Shown: positions 3,932-12,730, counted from the stretch's first letter. The stretch: DNA of 14,438 bases from an uncultured Collinsella sp. (GCA_902475375.1 CABRZC010000049.1:1-14438); one strand, 5' to 3'. The notes: generated from the letters alone by a model not told the origin. Numbers and translations: made by a program.

Positions 3932-6900
3932 ATGAGCAAACTCGTCGAGGGCATTAAAGACCGTGTGGTCGCTGCCGCACGCGAGGCTGCGCCCGCCGTG
4001 GTGGACGCCGCGCAGAAGGCCGCGACTGCCGCTGCCGAGAAGGTCGCCGAGGCGGTTGCCGAGGCCAAGAACGCGGCAGGGGAGACGTCCATCGCTAGCG
4101 AGCCCGCCACCGCCGCTGAGCCCGTAGCCGTCACCGCCGCCCACGCCCCCGAAGGCGCGATCTTCAACCCCGAGAACGCTCGTGGCAACCTGCACTTGGG
4201 CATCGACGTGGGTTCCACCACCGTTAAGCTCGCCGTGCTCAACGACGACAACCAGATCGTCTATGCCAAGTACCAGCGCCACCACACCGACGTCCGCGCC
4301 TGCGCTCGCGACCTGTTCGAGGGTGCTGCGACCGTGCTGCCGACGGCCCAGATGACCTGCGCCATTACCGGCTCGGGCGGCCTGCTGCTGTCCCAATGGC
4401 TCGACCTGGAGTTTGTCCAGGAGGTCATCGCCAGCAAGCGTGCCGTCGAGACCCTTATCCCGGCCACCGATGTCGCCATCGAGCTGGGCGGCGAGGACGC
4501 CAAGATCATCTACTTCGACAACGGCATCGAGCAGCGCATGAACGGCACCTGCGCCGGCGGCACTGGCGCGTTCATCGACCAGATGGCCACTCTGCTGCAC
4601 ACCGACGCCAGCGGCCTCAACGAGCTCGCGGCCAACGCCACCACCATCTATCCAATCGCCAGCCGCTGCGGCGTCTTTGCCAAGACCGACGTCCAGCCGC
4701 TGCTCAACGAAGGCGCCCGCCCCGAGGACGTGGCGGCCTCCATCTTCCAGGCTGTCGTGACCCAGACTATCTCGGGCCTGGCGTGCGGCCGTCCCATCCG
4801 CGGCAACGTCGCCTTCCTGGGCGGCCCGCTGCAGTACCTCTCCGAGCTGCGCCACCGCTTCTACCTTACGCTCAACCTGGACGAGGAGCACCGCATTGTG
4901 CCCCAAAACGCTCACCTGTTTGTGGCGAGCGGCGCCGCCATGGCGCATGAGTCCAACAAGCTCAGCACGTTCCCGCAGCTCATCGAGGCTATCGATGCCC
5001 TGGGTGACACACAGGGTGCCGAGGTCGAGCGCCTGGATCCGCTCTTTGCCACCGACGAGGACTTCGCCGAGTTCAAAACCCGCCACGACCAGGAAGTCGT
5101 CCCCAAGGGCAAGCTCGACGGCTACACCGGCCGCGTGTTCATTGGCATCGACGCCGGTTCCACCACCATGAAGGCCGCGCTCGTGGGCGAGGACGGCCAG
5201 CTGTTGCACACCTGGTACGGCAACAACAACGGCGACATCCTGGGCACGGCCAAGGTCATCATGGCCGATTTCTACAACCATATCCCTGCAGGCTGCACCA
5301 TCGGCCACGTGACCACCACGGGCTACGGCGAGGCGCTGCTCATCGAGGCCCTCAAGGCCGACTCCGGCGAGATCGAGACCGTCGCGCACCTGCGTGGCGC
5401 CAAGGCATTCCTGCCCGGCGTGGAGTTCATTCTGGACATCGGCGGCCAGGACATGAAGTGCCTGCGCGTCAAGGACGGCGTTATCGAGCACATCATGCTC
5501 AACGAGGCCTGCTCGTCGGGTTGCGGTAGCTTTATCGAGAGCTTCGCCGTCTCTATGAACATGGACGTGCGCGCGTTCGCCGACGCCGCCATCCATGCCA
5601 AGGCCCCGGTCGACCTGGGCAGTCGCTGCACGGTCTTTATGAACTCGCGCGTCAAGCAGGCGCAAAAGGAAGGCGCCACGGTGGGCGACATTGCGGCCGG
5701 CCTGTCCTATTCCGTCATCAAGAACGCCTTGTTCAAGGTCATTAAGCTGCGCGACCCCAAGGAGATCGGCAGCCAGGTGATCGTTCAGGGCGGCACCTTT
5801 ATGTCCGATGCCACGCTGCGCGCGTTTGAGCAGCTCACCGGCGTTCATGCCGTGCGTCCCGACATCGCCGGCTGCATGGGCGCCTATGGTGCGGCCCTGC
5901 TCGCCCGCGATCGCGCCGGTGCCGATGGCACCTCGACCATCCTTTCGGCTGAGGACATCGCGCACCTTACCGTGACGCAAAAGCATGTCCGCTGCGGTCG
6001 CTGCTCCAACAACTGCCAACTCACCGTCAACGACTTTGGCGGCGGCAGGCGCTTCATTACCGGCAACCGCTGCGAGAAGGGCGCCGGCCACAAAAAGCAA
6101 AAGACCGAGGCCCCCAACCTCTTCAAAAAGAAAAACGAGCTGCTCTTTGACCGCGAGGTGCTGAGCCCCGACGAGGCCCCGCGTGGTACCGTCGGCATCC
6201 CGCGCGCGCTCAACATGTACGAGAACTACCCCTTCTGGCATGCGTTCTTTACGCGCTTGGGCTTTAGCGTGCAGCTGTCCGACCAGTCGAGCAAGAAGAC
6301 CTACCAGGCGGGCATCGAGTCCATGCCGTCCGAGAGCGTGTGCTATCCGGCCAAGATGAGCCACGGCCATGTGATGAACCTTATCGACCGCGATGTCGAC
6401 TTTATCTGGATGCCGTGCGTGCGCTGGGAGCGCAAGGAGGATCCGACCGCTGGCAACTGCTATAACTGCCCCATCGTCATGAGCTACCCCACGGCGCTGG
6501 CGCTCAATATTGACGAGATTCGCGAGCAGAACATCGAGTTCCTGTACCCGTTTGTGCCCTATCACGATAAGACCGAGCTCAAGCGCCGCCTGTACCAGGT
6601 GCTCGCCGTCGACCGCGTGGCCGATGCGCAAGCCGGTCGCGGTCGCGTGCGCGGTCCCAAGATCACGCGCTCCGAGGTCGATGCCGCCGTCAACGCTGCC
6701 TTTGAGGCCGACGCGCGTTTCCACGAGGATATCCAGACCATGGGCGAGGAGGCCCTTAAGTGGGTCGAGGACCACGGCGGCCACGGCATCGTACTCGCCG
6801 GCCGTCCTTACCATAACGACCCCGAGATCAATCACGCCCTGCCCGAGCTTATCTCGAGCTTTGGCTTTGCGGTCTTTACCGAGGATTCGCTTGCGCACCT

Positions 6901-8719
6901 GGTGAAGCCCGAGCGTCCGATTCGCGTCGTCGACCAGTGGATGTACCACAGCCGCCTGTACGCCGTCGCCCGTTTTGTGACGATGCGCAACGACCTGGAC
7001 CTGATCCAGCTCAACTCCTTCGGCTGCGGCCTGGACGCCCTGACCACCGACCAGGTGCAGGAGATTCTGGAAGCCAGCGGCAAGATCTACACCGTGCTCA
7101 AGATCGACGAGGTATCCAACCTGGGTGCCGCGCGCATTCGCATCCGCTCGCTCATGGCCGCGCTTAAGGACCAGGAGGCCGAACGCCTGGCCGAGGCCAC
7201 GGCCGCGGGCGAGACTTACGAGCAAGGCGACGCCGCGCCGGTGGCGCCCTCTACGGATGCCCCCGCGTTTGCGAGCCGCAAGTACACGTTCGAGGCGCAG
7301 CGCGAGAGTGCTTCGACCGCGTGGCCCAAGGTGCCCTTTACCGAGCAGATGCGCGAGGAGGGCTATACCATCCTGTGCCCGCAGATGGCGCCGATCCACT
7401 TTGACCTGGTCAAAGAGGTATTCCGCGGTGCCGGCTACAACCTGGAGCTGCTGCCCTCGACTGACCACGATGCCGTCGAGGCCGGCCTGCGCTACGTGAA
7501 CAACGACATCTGCTATCCGTCGATCCTGGTGACGGGCCAGATCATGGAGGCCATCGAGAGCGGTCGGTACGACCTGTCCAAGACGGCTGTGGTCATCAGC
7601 CAGACCGGCGGCGGCTGCCGTGCCACTAACTACATCGCGCTCATCCGCAAGGCGCTGCGCGAGAGCGGCCACCCCGAGATTCCGGTAATCTCGCTTTCGG
7701 CCGTGGCGCTGGGCGAGGACAACCCCGGCTTTAAGGTTACGCCGGCGCTGCTTAAGCAGGCGGTCTACGCGGTGCTCTTTGGCGACGTGATGATGCAGAT
7801 GCTCTACCGTTGCCGCCCGTACGAGGCCACGCCCGGTGCTGCCAACGCACTCTACGAGGAATACATGGCGCGTGCCCGCAAGCTGGCGCCTAAGTTCAAC
7901 AGGCACAACTACACCAAGCTGTGCCGCGAAGCCATCCGCGCGTTCGACACCATGCCGCTCGTGGGCGAGGGCACCAAGCCGCGCGTGGGTGTGGTCGGCG
8001 AGATCCTGGTCAAGTTCCACCCTACGGCCAACAACCATGTGGTCGACGTGATCGAGCGCGAGGGCTGCGAGGCCGTGGTGCCGGGTCTGCTCGACTTCTT
8101 CCTGTACTCCATGAGCAACGCGGAGCTGCAGAAGGACGAGCTGGGAAGCTCTGCCACTACGCGCGCTGGTATGCAGGCGCTCATCAAACTCGTGGACTGG
8201 ATGCGTACGCCGGTGGAGGAGATGCTCGAAAGGTCCCGCCGCTTTGAGGCTCCCGAGCGCATCGGCACCATGGCCGACAAGGCCCGCACAGTGCTTTCGG
8301 TGTGCAACAACATGGGCGAGGGCTGGCTGCTCACGGCCGAGATGCTCGACCTGATCGACCACGGTGCGCCCAACATCATCTGCACGCAGCCCTTCGCGTG
8401 CCTGCCCAACCACGTGGTGGGCAAGGCCGTGATCAAGGAGCTGCGCCGTCAGCACCCCGAGAGCAACATCGTTGCAGTGGACTACGACCCCGGTGCGTCT
8501 GAGGTCAACCAGCTCAACCGTATTAAGCTCATGATCAGCGTGGCAAAGGAGAACATGCGCGCTGGCAAGGGCTTTAAGCTCGAGAAGGTGGCGCCGCTCG
8601 CGATGGACGAGGTCACCGGCCAGATGCGTGCCCATGATGGCTGCGTGAGCTGCGGACCGGCCAGCGAGGAGGCCGTTGCATCGGTCGCCAAGCGTCTGGG
8701 ACACGGCATTAAGAAGTAG
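3932..8719 (+). CDS. Fused 2-hydroxyacyl-CoA dehydratase activase-related protein
   Basis: This 1595-residue cytoplasmic protein belongs to the BadF/BadG/BcrA/BcrD (HgdC-like) activase group. Residues 1 to about 60 are an Ala/Glu/Lys-rich helix. Activase domain 1 starts at GIDVGSTT (residue 90), with ELGGEDAK (184) and cysteines C207 and C246. Activase domain 2 starts at GIDAGSTT (405), with DIGGQDMK (502) and C527, C531 and C566. A Cys cluster follows (C688, C691, C695, C714). A DUF2229/HgdB-like part begins at GIPRALNMYENYPFW (755), with C804, C829, C843 and C846, and continues past C1194 and C1229 to C1571/C1574. HgdC proteins couple ATP hydrolysis to low-potential electron transfer through a [4Fe-4S] cluster. 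The exact role of these long fusions is not established. GAGGAGA lies just before the ATG, and the gene is followed by a strong terminator. Confidence 0.88.
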   Translation: MSKLVEGIKDRVVAAAREAAPAVVDAAQKAATAAAEKVAEAVAEAKNAAGETSIASEPATAAEPVAVTAAHAPEGAIFNPENARGNLHLGIDVGSTTVKLAVLNDDNQIVYAKYQRHHTDVRACARDLFEGAATVLPTAQMTCAITGSGGLLLSQWLDLEFVQEVIASKRAVETLIPATDVAIELGGEDAKIIYFDNGIEQRMNGTCAGGTGAFIDQMATLLHTDASGLNELAANATTIYPIASRCGVFAKTDVQPLLNEGARPEDVAASIFQAVVTQTISGLACGRPIRGNVAFLGGPLQYLSELRHRFYLTLNLDEEHRIVPQNAHLFVASGAAMAHESNKLSTFPQLIEAIDALGDTQGAEVERLDPLFATDEDFAEFKTRHDQEVVPKGKLDGYTGRVFIGIDAGSTTMKAALVGEDGQLLHTWYGNNNGDILGTAKVIMADFYNHIPAGCTIGHVTTTGYGEALLIEALKADSGEIETVAHLRGAKAFLPGVEFILDIGGQDMKCLRVKDGVIEHIMLNEACSSGCGSFIESFAVSMNMDVRAFADAAIHAKAPVDLGSRCTVFMNSRVKQAQKEGATVGDIAAGLSYSVIKNALFKVIKLRDPKEIGSQVIVQGGTFMSDATLRAFEQLTGVHAVRPDIAGCMGAYGAALLARDRAGADGTSTILSAEDIAHLTVTQKHVRCGRCSNNCQLTVNDFGGGRRFITGNRCEKGAGHKKQKTEAPNLFKKKNELLFDREVLSPDEAPRGTVGIPRALNMYENYPFWHAFFTRLGFSVQLSDQSSKKTYQAGIESMPSESVCYPAKMSHGHVMNLIDRDVDFIWMPCVRWERKEDPTAGNCYNCPIVMSYPTALALNIDEIREQNIEFLYPFVPYHDKTELKRRLYQVLAVDRVADAQAGRGRVRGPKITRSEVDAAVNAAFEADARFHEDIQTMGEEALKWVEDHGGHGIVLAGRPYHNDPEINHALPELISSFGFAVFTEDSLAHLVKPERPIRVVDQWMYHSRLYAVARFVTMRNDLDLIQLNSFGCGLDALTTDQVQEILEASGKIYTVLKIDEVSNLGAARIRIRSLMAALKDQEAERLAEATAAGETYEQGDAAPVAPSTDAPAFASRKYTFEAQRESASTAWPKVPFTEQMREEGYTILCPQMAPIHFDLVKEVFRGAGYNLELLPSTDHDAVEAGLRYVNNDICYPSILVTGQIMEAIESGRYDLSKTAVVISQTGGGCRATNYIALIRKALRESGHPEIPVISLSAVALGEDNPGFKVTPALLKQAVYAVLFGDVMMQMLYRCRPYEATPGAANALYEEYMARARKLAPKFNRHNYTKLCREAIRAFDTMPLVGEGTKPRVGVVGEILVKFHPTANNHVVDVIEREGCEAVVPGLLDFFLYSMSNAELQKDELGSSATTRAGMQALIKLVDWMRTPVEEMLERSRRFEAPERIGTMADKARTVLSVCNNMGEGWLLTAEMLDLIDHGAPNIICTQPFACLPNHVVGKAVIKELRRQHPESNIVAVDYDPGASEVNQLNRIKLMISVAKENMRAGKGFKLEKVAPLAMDEVTGQMRAHDGCVSCGPASEEAVASVAKRLGHGIKK

Positions 8720-8750
8720 CTGGCCTGCTATGGGCTGGATATGAGACAAA

Positions 8751-8786
8751 CGGGTGGTAGCCGTACCGGCTACCACCCGCTTTTTC
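8751..8786 (+). terminator. Strong Rho-independent terminator of the TetR-dehydratase operon
   Basis: CGGGTGGTAGCCG (8751-8763) and CGGCTACCACCCG (8767-8779) form a perfect 13-bp stem with loop TAC, followed by CTTTTTC (8780-8786). It lies 32 bp after the dehydratase stop codon. Confidence 0.95.
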
Positions 8787-8804
8787 TGGACATATGTTGC
8801 GTAA

Positions 8805-9314
8805 ATGACCTTGCTACAGCCTTCCGTGGGCTTGTCCGATTTTTGGGCCGGTTCGGGCTTTGAGGACAAGTTGCTGCAGGCCCAAGGCGATTTTTCGCTC
8901 AATGCGGGCCAGCACAGTGTGACCTATCTGCCAAACGACGATACGGTAACAACCGGTCGCTACCAGGTACTGCTGTACGACAACAACTTTGGCGCGGCCG
9001 AGAGCTATCCCAAGTTCGACTGGGGCCAGCTGGGCGCCGCGGTGGTGACCGACTACAGCAAGGGAACGCATTCGTTTGGGCGCATCTTTACGGTGGACGA
9101 GAACGCGCGCACCTACGAGCTCGAGGACCAGGTCGCAGTGCCGTTCTCGGGCTACGTAAGCAGTGCACAGCGCGTCGGCGATTCAGATAGTATGCTCGTG
9201 GCATCGGGCCAGGCCAAGACCTTTACCGAGTACGATCGCTATGGACTGCCCATCGCCACCTACGAGATGGAAGCCGAGAAGTACATCTACCGCGTGTACA
9301 AGTACGAGCTGTAG
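8805..9314 (+). pseudogene. 3' remnant of an arylsulfotransferase gene
   Basis: The 169-residue reading frame looks like the C-terminal part of an arylsulfate sulfotransferase (ASST, PF05935), which moves sulfate between phenolic compounds. Seen here are the beta-propeller-like AGQHSVTYLPNDD (His near residue 36), YQVLLYDNNFG, and later beta-strand repeats ending in IYRVYKYEL. Family members are usually about three times as long. The N-terminus, the signal sequence and most catalytic residues are missing. A TAA (8802-8804) directly precedes the ATG, no ribosome-binding site is visible, and the terminator at 8751-8786 blocks read-through, so expression is unlikely. Deletion of the 5' part seems the best explanation. 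The family call is from motif recognition only. Confidence 0.6.
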
Positions 9315-9381
9315 CGCTGCGCTTGGCTGTGCCTGCGCCCCGCGGCTGCGCTCTCGTGCCGGGCCCACCTCGCGTCCCGCA

Positions 9382-10521
9382 TCACTTTACGTCAAACTCC
9401 ACACGATCGAGCTCGGGCACATTGAGGTCGATGAGTTTGCGGGCGACACGGCGGTCGTGCGCCCCAAGCGCCTCGCCTGTCGTCACATGGGCGACGATTT
9501 CGCGCTCGACGATGCCTTCTTCGTCCCCTTCGGTGGCCGAGGTCTCGACGGCGACGGTGTAATCCTTAAAGCCCGGCAGCACCGCGGCAAGCTCGCGCGT
9601 GGTCTCGGTGACGCCGTAGCCGTCCTGCACGCCGGCCTGCGCCGATCCAATGGAGCCTGCGGTCATAACGATGCAGGGGATGGCAAAGATGACCGTTCCC
9701 ACGATGATGCGGCGGCGCACTTTGCGTGACAGCTCGTTGACCTCGGCGTTTTCCTTGGCGGTCACAATGCCGTCGCCGTTCAGGTCGCGCTTGAGCGGCA
9801 CGCGCAAAAGAAGCAGCACGGCTTCGGCAGCCAGTGCGATAAAGACTACATTGATGCCAAACTCGTAAAGCGCCGAGAGAAACAGCGACCCGCTTGCGAT
9901 GGCGATGCCGTAGCCCGCCGCGCACAGGGGCGGCATGAGCGCGGTCGCCACGGCTACGCCGGCGATGAGCGTGGCGGGTTCCTGGTCGCGCGAGTTGCCC
10001 AGGCCACCCGCAAAGCCGCCCGCGAGCGCGACGGCAAGGTCCCAAACAGTCGGTGTCGAATTGTCGATGATGGCGGCCGTGGTGGTGCCAAGGGGCGAGA
10101 GCTTAAAGTACAACGTGGACGTGACCAGGCAAAAGGCCATCTGTAGAGCCAAGCTCGCGACGGCCTCAAGGGTGATCTCGCGGTCGAGCGTGGCGATGCC
10201 GTATGCCATGGCAAGGACCGATCCCATAAGCGGGCAGATGAGCATGGCGCCCACGATGGCGATGTCCGAATCGATATCGAGGCCGATGCTTGCGATGAGC
10301 ATGGCGATGATGAGGATACACAGGTGAGAGCCAGTCAGACGCGCCCCGTTTACAAAACGCTTGCGGATCACGTGATAGGGCGCGCGTCCCTCGCGAATGT
10401 TGAACGCGCGCTTTAAAAAGCGACCAGTCTGCTCGGCAGCCTCACTATGGGCAGGGCGGATGCCGTGGCGCCGGTGATGGCGTTCGCGTAGTCGCTTGAT
10501 CTGTTGTTTGTCGAGTTCCAT
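9382..10521 (-). CDS. DUF389 family membrane protein with an EF-hand-like loop
   Basis: This is a 379-residue integral membrane protein of the DUF389 family, whose function is unknown. A charged cytoplasmic N-terminus (residues 1-60) precedes several transmembrane segments, about six or seven by eye. The family core DSDIAIVGAMLICPLMGSVL lies near residues 84-103. A polar loop at 246-257 reads DLNGDGIVTAKE, a complete EF-hand calcium-loop pattern (D1, N3, D5, G6, T9, E12). After the last transmembrane segment the C-terminus is soluble. The frame is open up to 10647, but the ATG at 10521 has GAGGTGG just upstream and starts at a sensible MELDKQQ, so it is preferred. The gene converges with the arylsulfotransferase remnant. 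No clear terminator is seen in the 67 bp between them. Confidence 0.85.
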   Translation of the reverse strand: MELDKQQIKRLRERHHRRHGIRPAHSEAAEQTGRFLKRAFNIREGRAPYHVIRKRFVNGARLTGSHLCILIIAMLIASIGLDIDSDIAIVGAMLICPLMGSVLAMAYGIATLDREITLEAVASLALQMAFCLVTSTLYFKLSPLGTTTAAIIDNSTPTVWDLAVALAGGFAGGLGNSRDQEPATLIAGVAVATALMPPLCAAGYGIAIASGSLFLSALYEFGINVVFIALAAEAVLLLLRVPLKRDLNGDGIVTAKENAEVNELSRKVRRRIIVGTVIFAIPCIVMTAGSIGSAQAGVQDGYGVTETTRELAAVLPGFKDYTVAVETSATEGDEEGIVEREIVAHVTTGEALGAHDRRVARKLIDLNVPELDRVEFDVK

Positions 10522-10567
10522 GTCCACCTCGTTCCAGCGCGGTCCGCGCAACGCGCCCGTTGTCCTA

Positions 10568-10596
10568 ACTCTACACCGTGGCGGGCGGGGTGTCTG
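10568..10596 (-). promoter_or_regulatory. Candidate promoter of the DUF389 gene
   Basis: Read on the minus strand, CAGACA (10596-10591, four of six) and TAGAGT (10573-10568) are 17 bp apart, with TG just before the -10. Transcription would start about 40 nt upstream of the ATG at 10521. Confidence 0.4.
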
Positions 10597-10751
10597 TTGG
10601 ATGCAGAATCCGATAGGGCGGATGACGCGGGAGCAAATGCAAATCACAGGCTCAATTCCATCCCGCGAGAATATGATGCACCAGCTCCTTCAAATGTGAC
10701 GAAACTGTGAAGCACGAGAGCGTGAATTTCAAAAAATACGCTGGTCGTCAA

Positions 10752-10763
10752 TGTTGCGCAACA
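10752..10763. promoter_or_regulatory. Perfect 12-bp palindrome upstream of the surface protein
   Basis: TGTTGCGCAACA equals its own reverse complement and lies about 65 bp before the start codon at 10829. Position and symmetry suit a regulator-binding site, but 12-bp palindromes also arise by chance in a window of this size. Confidence 0.3.
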
Positions 10764-10828
10764 GAATTCAAAAATCGACAGCTACCGTTTGATACGTATG
10801 GATACATCCGTGTCAAAGGGAGAAAGCC

Positions 10829-12730
10829 ATGGCAAACTACAGTCCACAACACTTTGAGCCTCGGGCCAAGACTGCCAACGTCAAGGGCGTTGCTAACCGC
10901 GCCGTCGCAACCGTTTTGACGGCGGGCCTCATCGCTCAGCCGCTCATGTCGCCGCTGGCGGCAATCGCCGCACCGTCAACCGATAACGGCGATTCTGTTC
11001 AGGGGGGGGGTAGTTCTGTAGAGAACACCGTTGCCGCCGGTAACCAAGCGGTCGTAAAGACGGCTGCCCAGCTGGCCGAGGAGTCGGCAAAGCAGCTCAA
11101 GGACGCTCAGGCCGCCTACGATGCCGCCCAGAAGAAGGCCGACGCGGCGGGCCAGTCTCAAAAGCAGGCACAGCAGCAAAAGAATCAGGCCTCGCAGGCC
11201 GTGACCGATAACGCCGCCGAGCAGAACGAGGCCGAGGTAGCCGCGCTTCAGGAGAAGATCGACGAGCTTAAGGCAGCCGTCGAAAAGACCGAGCAGCAGC
11301 AGAAGAAGCTGGGCGACCTGAACGATCAGCTCGAACAGGCCAACAAGAGTGTCGAGGATAAGACCCAGGCGCTCAAGGACGCCAAGGCAAAGCAGGATGA
11401 GGCCAAGAAGGCCCTCGATGATGCCCAGGCCAAGCTCGAGGCCATGGGTATGGACGAGTACGAGGCCGCCAAGAAGGCCGTCGAGGACGCGCGGGCAAAG
11501 CTCGATGACGCCAATAAGGCCGTTACTACTGCACAGGACAATCTGGACCAGGCCAAGGCTGCCGAGGCCAGCGCCCAGCAGGAAAAGCAGAATACCGAGG
11601 CAGCTTTGACGACTGCCCAGGCCAAGAAGCAGGAGACTGCCGCTGCTCTCGCAGCCGCAACCACCGCGCGCGATAACGCCCAGCAGAAGTTCAACCAGGC
11701 GCAGGCCGCGCTCGATGCTGCCGTCTCGGGTACGGGTGTTGACCTGAGTGCGCTTGAGGCCGCCAAGAAAGCTGCTGCTGGTGAGCTCAAGACCGCGCAG
11801 GCGGAGCTCAATGCCGCGACGGATGCCGACGCCACCGCACAGACAAATCTGCAGGCCGCCCAGGCTGCCGTCGCTGCCGCGCAGGAGAAGGCCAACGCCG
11901 CCAACGCTGCTGTAGCATCTGCCCAGTCTGCATACGATGCGGCAAACAAGGAGTACAAGGACGCGGCCAGTAAGCGTGACGCCGCGAAGACGGCATACGA
12001 GCAGGCCCAGCAGACCGAGGCCGACAAGAAGACCGCGTACGATAAGCTTGTCGAAGTTCGCAAGCAGAAGCGCAGTGAGTGGGAGGCAGCCTGCGCTGCT
12101 TCGAACGCCGCGGAAAAGGCTTATGACGCTGCTAATGTCCAGGTTGAGGCTCTTGAGCAGCAGATTGCTGACCTCAAGTCCAACATGACCGTTGACCAGG
12201 AAGTCATCAATAAGGGCATGCTCGGCTTTATGGCCTACATCAGCAACAGCAGCGATTTCACGGCTATGCAGAAATCGAACGCCAAGGACGCAATGGCTAC
12301 ACTCACCGGCGCTGACGACAAAGCCGAGTGGTATGACGATTACGTCGATCAGGACATGTCTCGCGACACCAATCCGCTTTCCTTGGAACAGCTGCGCAAC
12401 GCCCTGACATATCTCGACACCCAGAACAACCTCCGCAAGGCGAACGGTCAGTCGGCGCTCAGCGTCAGCCTCCGCATGACCGCAGCAGCTGCACTCAACG
12501 CCTCATATTCATCGAATATTTGGGATCACTCGAACTGTTACTTCGATAATGCTGAGAATCTCGCAGGTGGTGGCGGTGCATATACCGGTGGTGAGACCGA
12601 GGATACCCTGGGCTGGCCCTACACCGGTCTCTACACTCAGGAGAAGGTTAATTACGAGAATTGGATTAAAAAGTACGGTGTGGATAGCGAGGCCGGCAAA
12701 GATCTCATGGCTCATCGCTATGATTCGTAG
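10829..12730 (+). CDS. N-terminal part of a coiled-coil, CAP-domain surface protein, ended by an amber codon
   Basis: The 633 codons encode the front of a large exported protein. Residues 1-48 are a long signal peptide with hydrophobic core VATVLTAGLIAQPL and probable cleavage near AAIAA. A Gly-rich linker follows, encoded in part by a run of nine G. Residues about 70-460 are Ala/Lys/Glu/Gln-rich heptad-like coiled coil. From about residue 490 a CAP (SCP-like) domain begins, with H567 (WDHSN), E576 (AENLAGG) and E605 (QEKVNY). The frame stops at TAG 12728-12730 (codon 634), and the missing rest, including the last expected CAP histidine, continues in the same frame from 12731. GGGAG (10818-10822) is 6 nt before the ATG. 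If the amber codon is real, the truncated product lacks the wall anchor and would be released. CAP proteins are secreted, and their roles in bacteria are mostly unknown. Confidence 0.8.
   Translation: MANYSPQHFEPRAKTANVKGVANRAVATVLTAGLIAQPLMSPLAAIAAPSTDNGDSVQGGGSSVENTVAAGNQAVVKTAAQLAEESAKQLKDAQAAYDAAQKKADAAGQSQKQAQQQKNQASQAVTDNAAEQNEAEVAALQEKIDELKAAVEKTEQQQKKLGDLNDQLEQANKSVEDKTQALKDAKAKQDEAKKALDDAQAKLEAMGMDEYEAAKKAVEDARAKLDDANKAVTTAQDNLDQAKAAEASAQQEKQNTEAALTTAQAKKQETAAALAAATTARDNAQQKFNQAQAALDAAVSGTGVDLSALEAAKKAAAGELKTAQAELNAATDADATAQTNLQAAQAAVAAAQEKANAANAAVASAQSAYDAANKEYKDAASKRDAAKTAYEQAQQTEADKKTAYDKLVEVRKQKRSEWEAACAASNAAEKAYDAANVQVEALEQQIADLKSNMTVDQEVINKGMLGFMAYISNSSDFTAMQKSNAKDAMATLTGADDKAEWYDDYVDQDMSRDTNPLSLEQLRNALTYLDTQNNLRKANGQSALSVSLRMTAAAALNASYSSNIWDHSNCYFDNAENLAGGGGAYTGGETEDTLGWPYTGLYTQEKVNYENWIKKYGVDSEAGKDLMAHRYDS
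11002..11010 (+). repeat. G9 homopolymer tract, candidate phase-variation switch
   Basis: Nine consecutive G occupy the end of codon 58 through codon 61, just after the signal peptide. With nine G the frame is open. With ten G the next codon is TAG, and with eight G a TAG comes after three more codons. Such tracts change length by slipped-strand mispairing and switch surface genes on and off in several bacteria (established knowledge). Confidence 0.65.
12728..12730 (+). other. In-frame amber codon splitting the CAP domain
   Basis: TAG lies between TATGATTCG and TATATCTAC, and the frame is open on both sides from 10829 to 14350. The CAP residues H567, E576 and E605 come before it and the expected last histidine, H661 in read-through numbering (GHYLNIID), after it. 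One base change could turn CAG, GAG, AAG or TGG into TAG. It may be a point mutation, a sequencing error, or a programmed read-through site. Confidence 0.85.

Larger units (their letters stand above)
10522..10828. other. Divergent intergenic region between DUF389 and the surface protein
   Basis: This 307-bp region carries the start signals of two divergent genes. On the minus side there is a promoter candidate at 10568-10596. On the plus side the sequence becomes AT-richer from about 10700 and includes the palindrome at 10752-10763, an ATACGTAT palindrome (10792-10799), and the ribosome-binding site GGGAG (10818-10822). No small gene or RNA gene could be supported, and no convincing -35/-10 pair was found for the surface protein. 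Confidence 0.5.

Noticed and set aside
3917..8902. 1661-codon open frame on the minus strand opposite the dehydratase gene
   Set aside because: It mirrors the GC-rich codon pattern of the plus-strand gene, is rich in His, Arg, Gly, Val and Leu without recognisable domains, and the opposite strand has clear family motifs and a ribosome-binding site.
9163..9729. 188-codon plus-strand frame across the remnant and DUF389 gene
   Set aside because: It overlaps the DUF389 gene antisense and changes character midway, as a chance frame would.
10522..10647. Longer N-terminus of the DUF389 protein from 10647
   Set aside because: No ribosome-binding site there, a non-conserved Arg/Cys/Pro-rich leader, and a better start with GAGGTGG at 10521.
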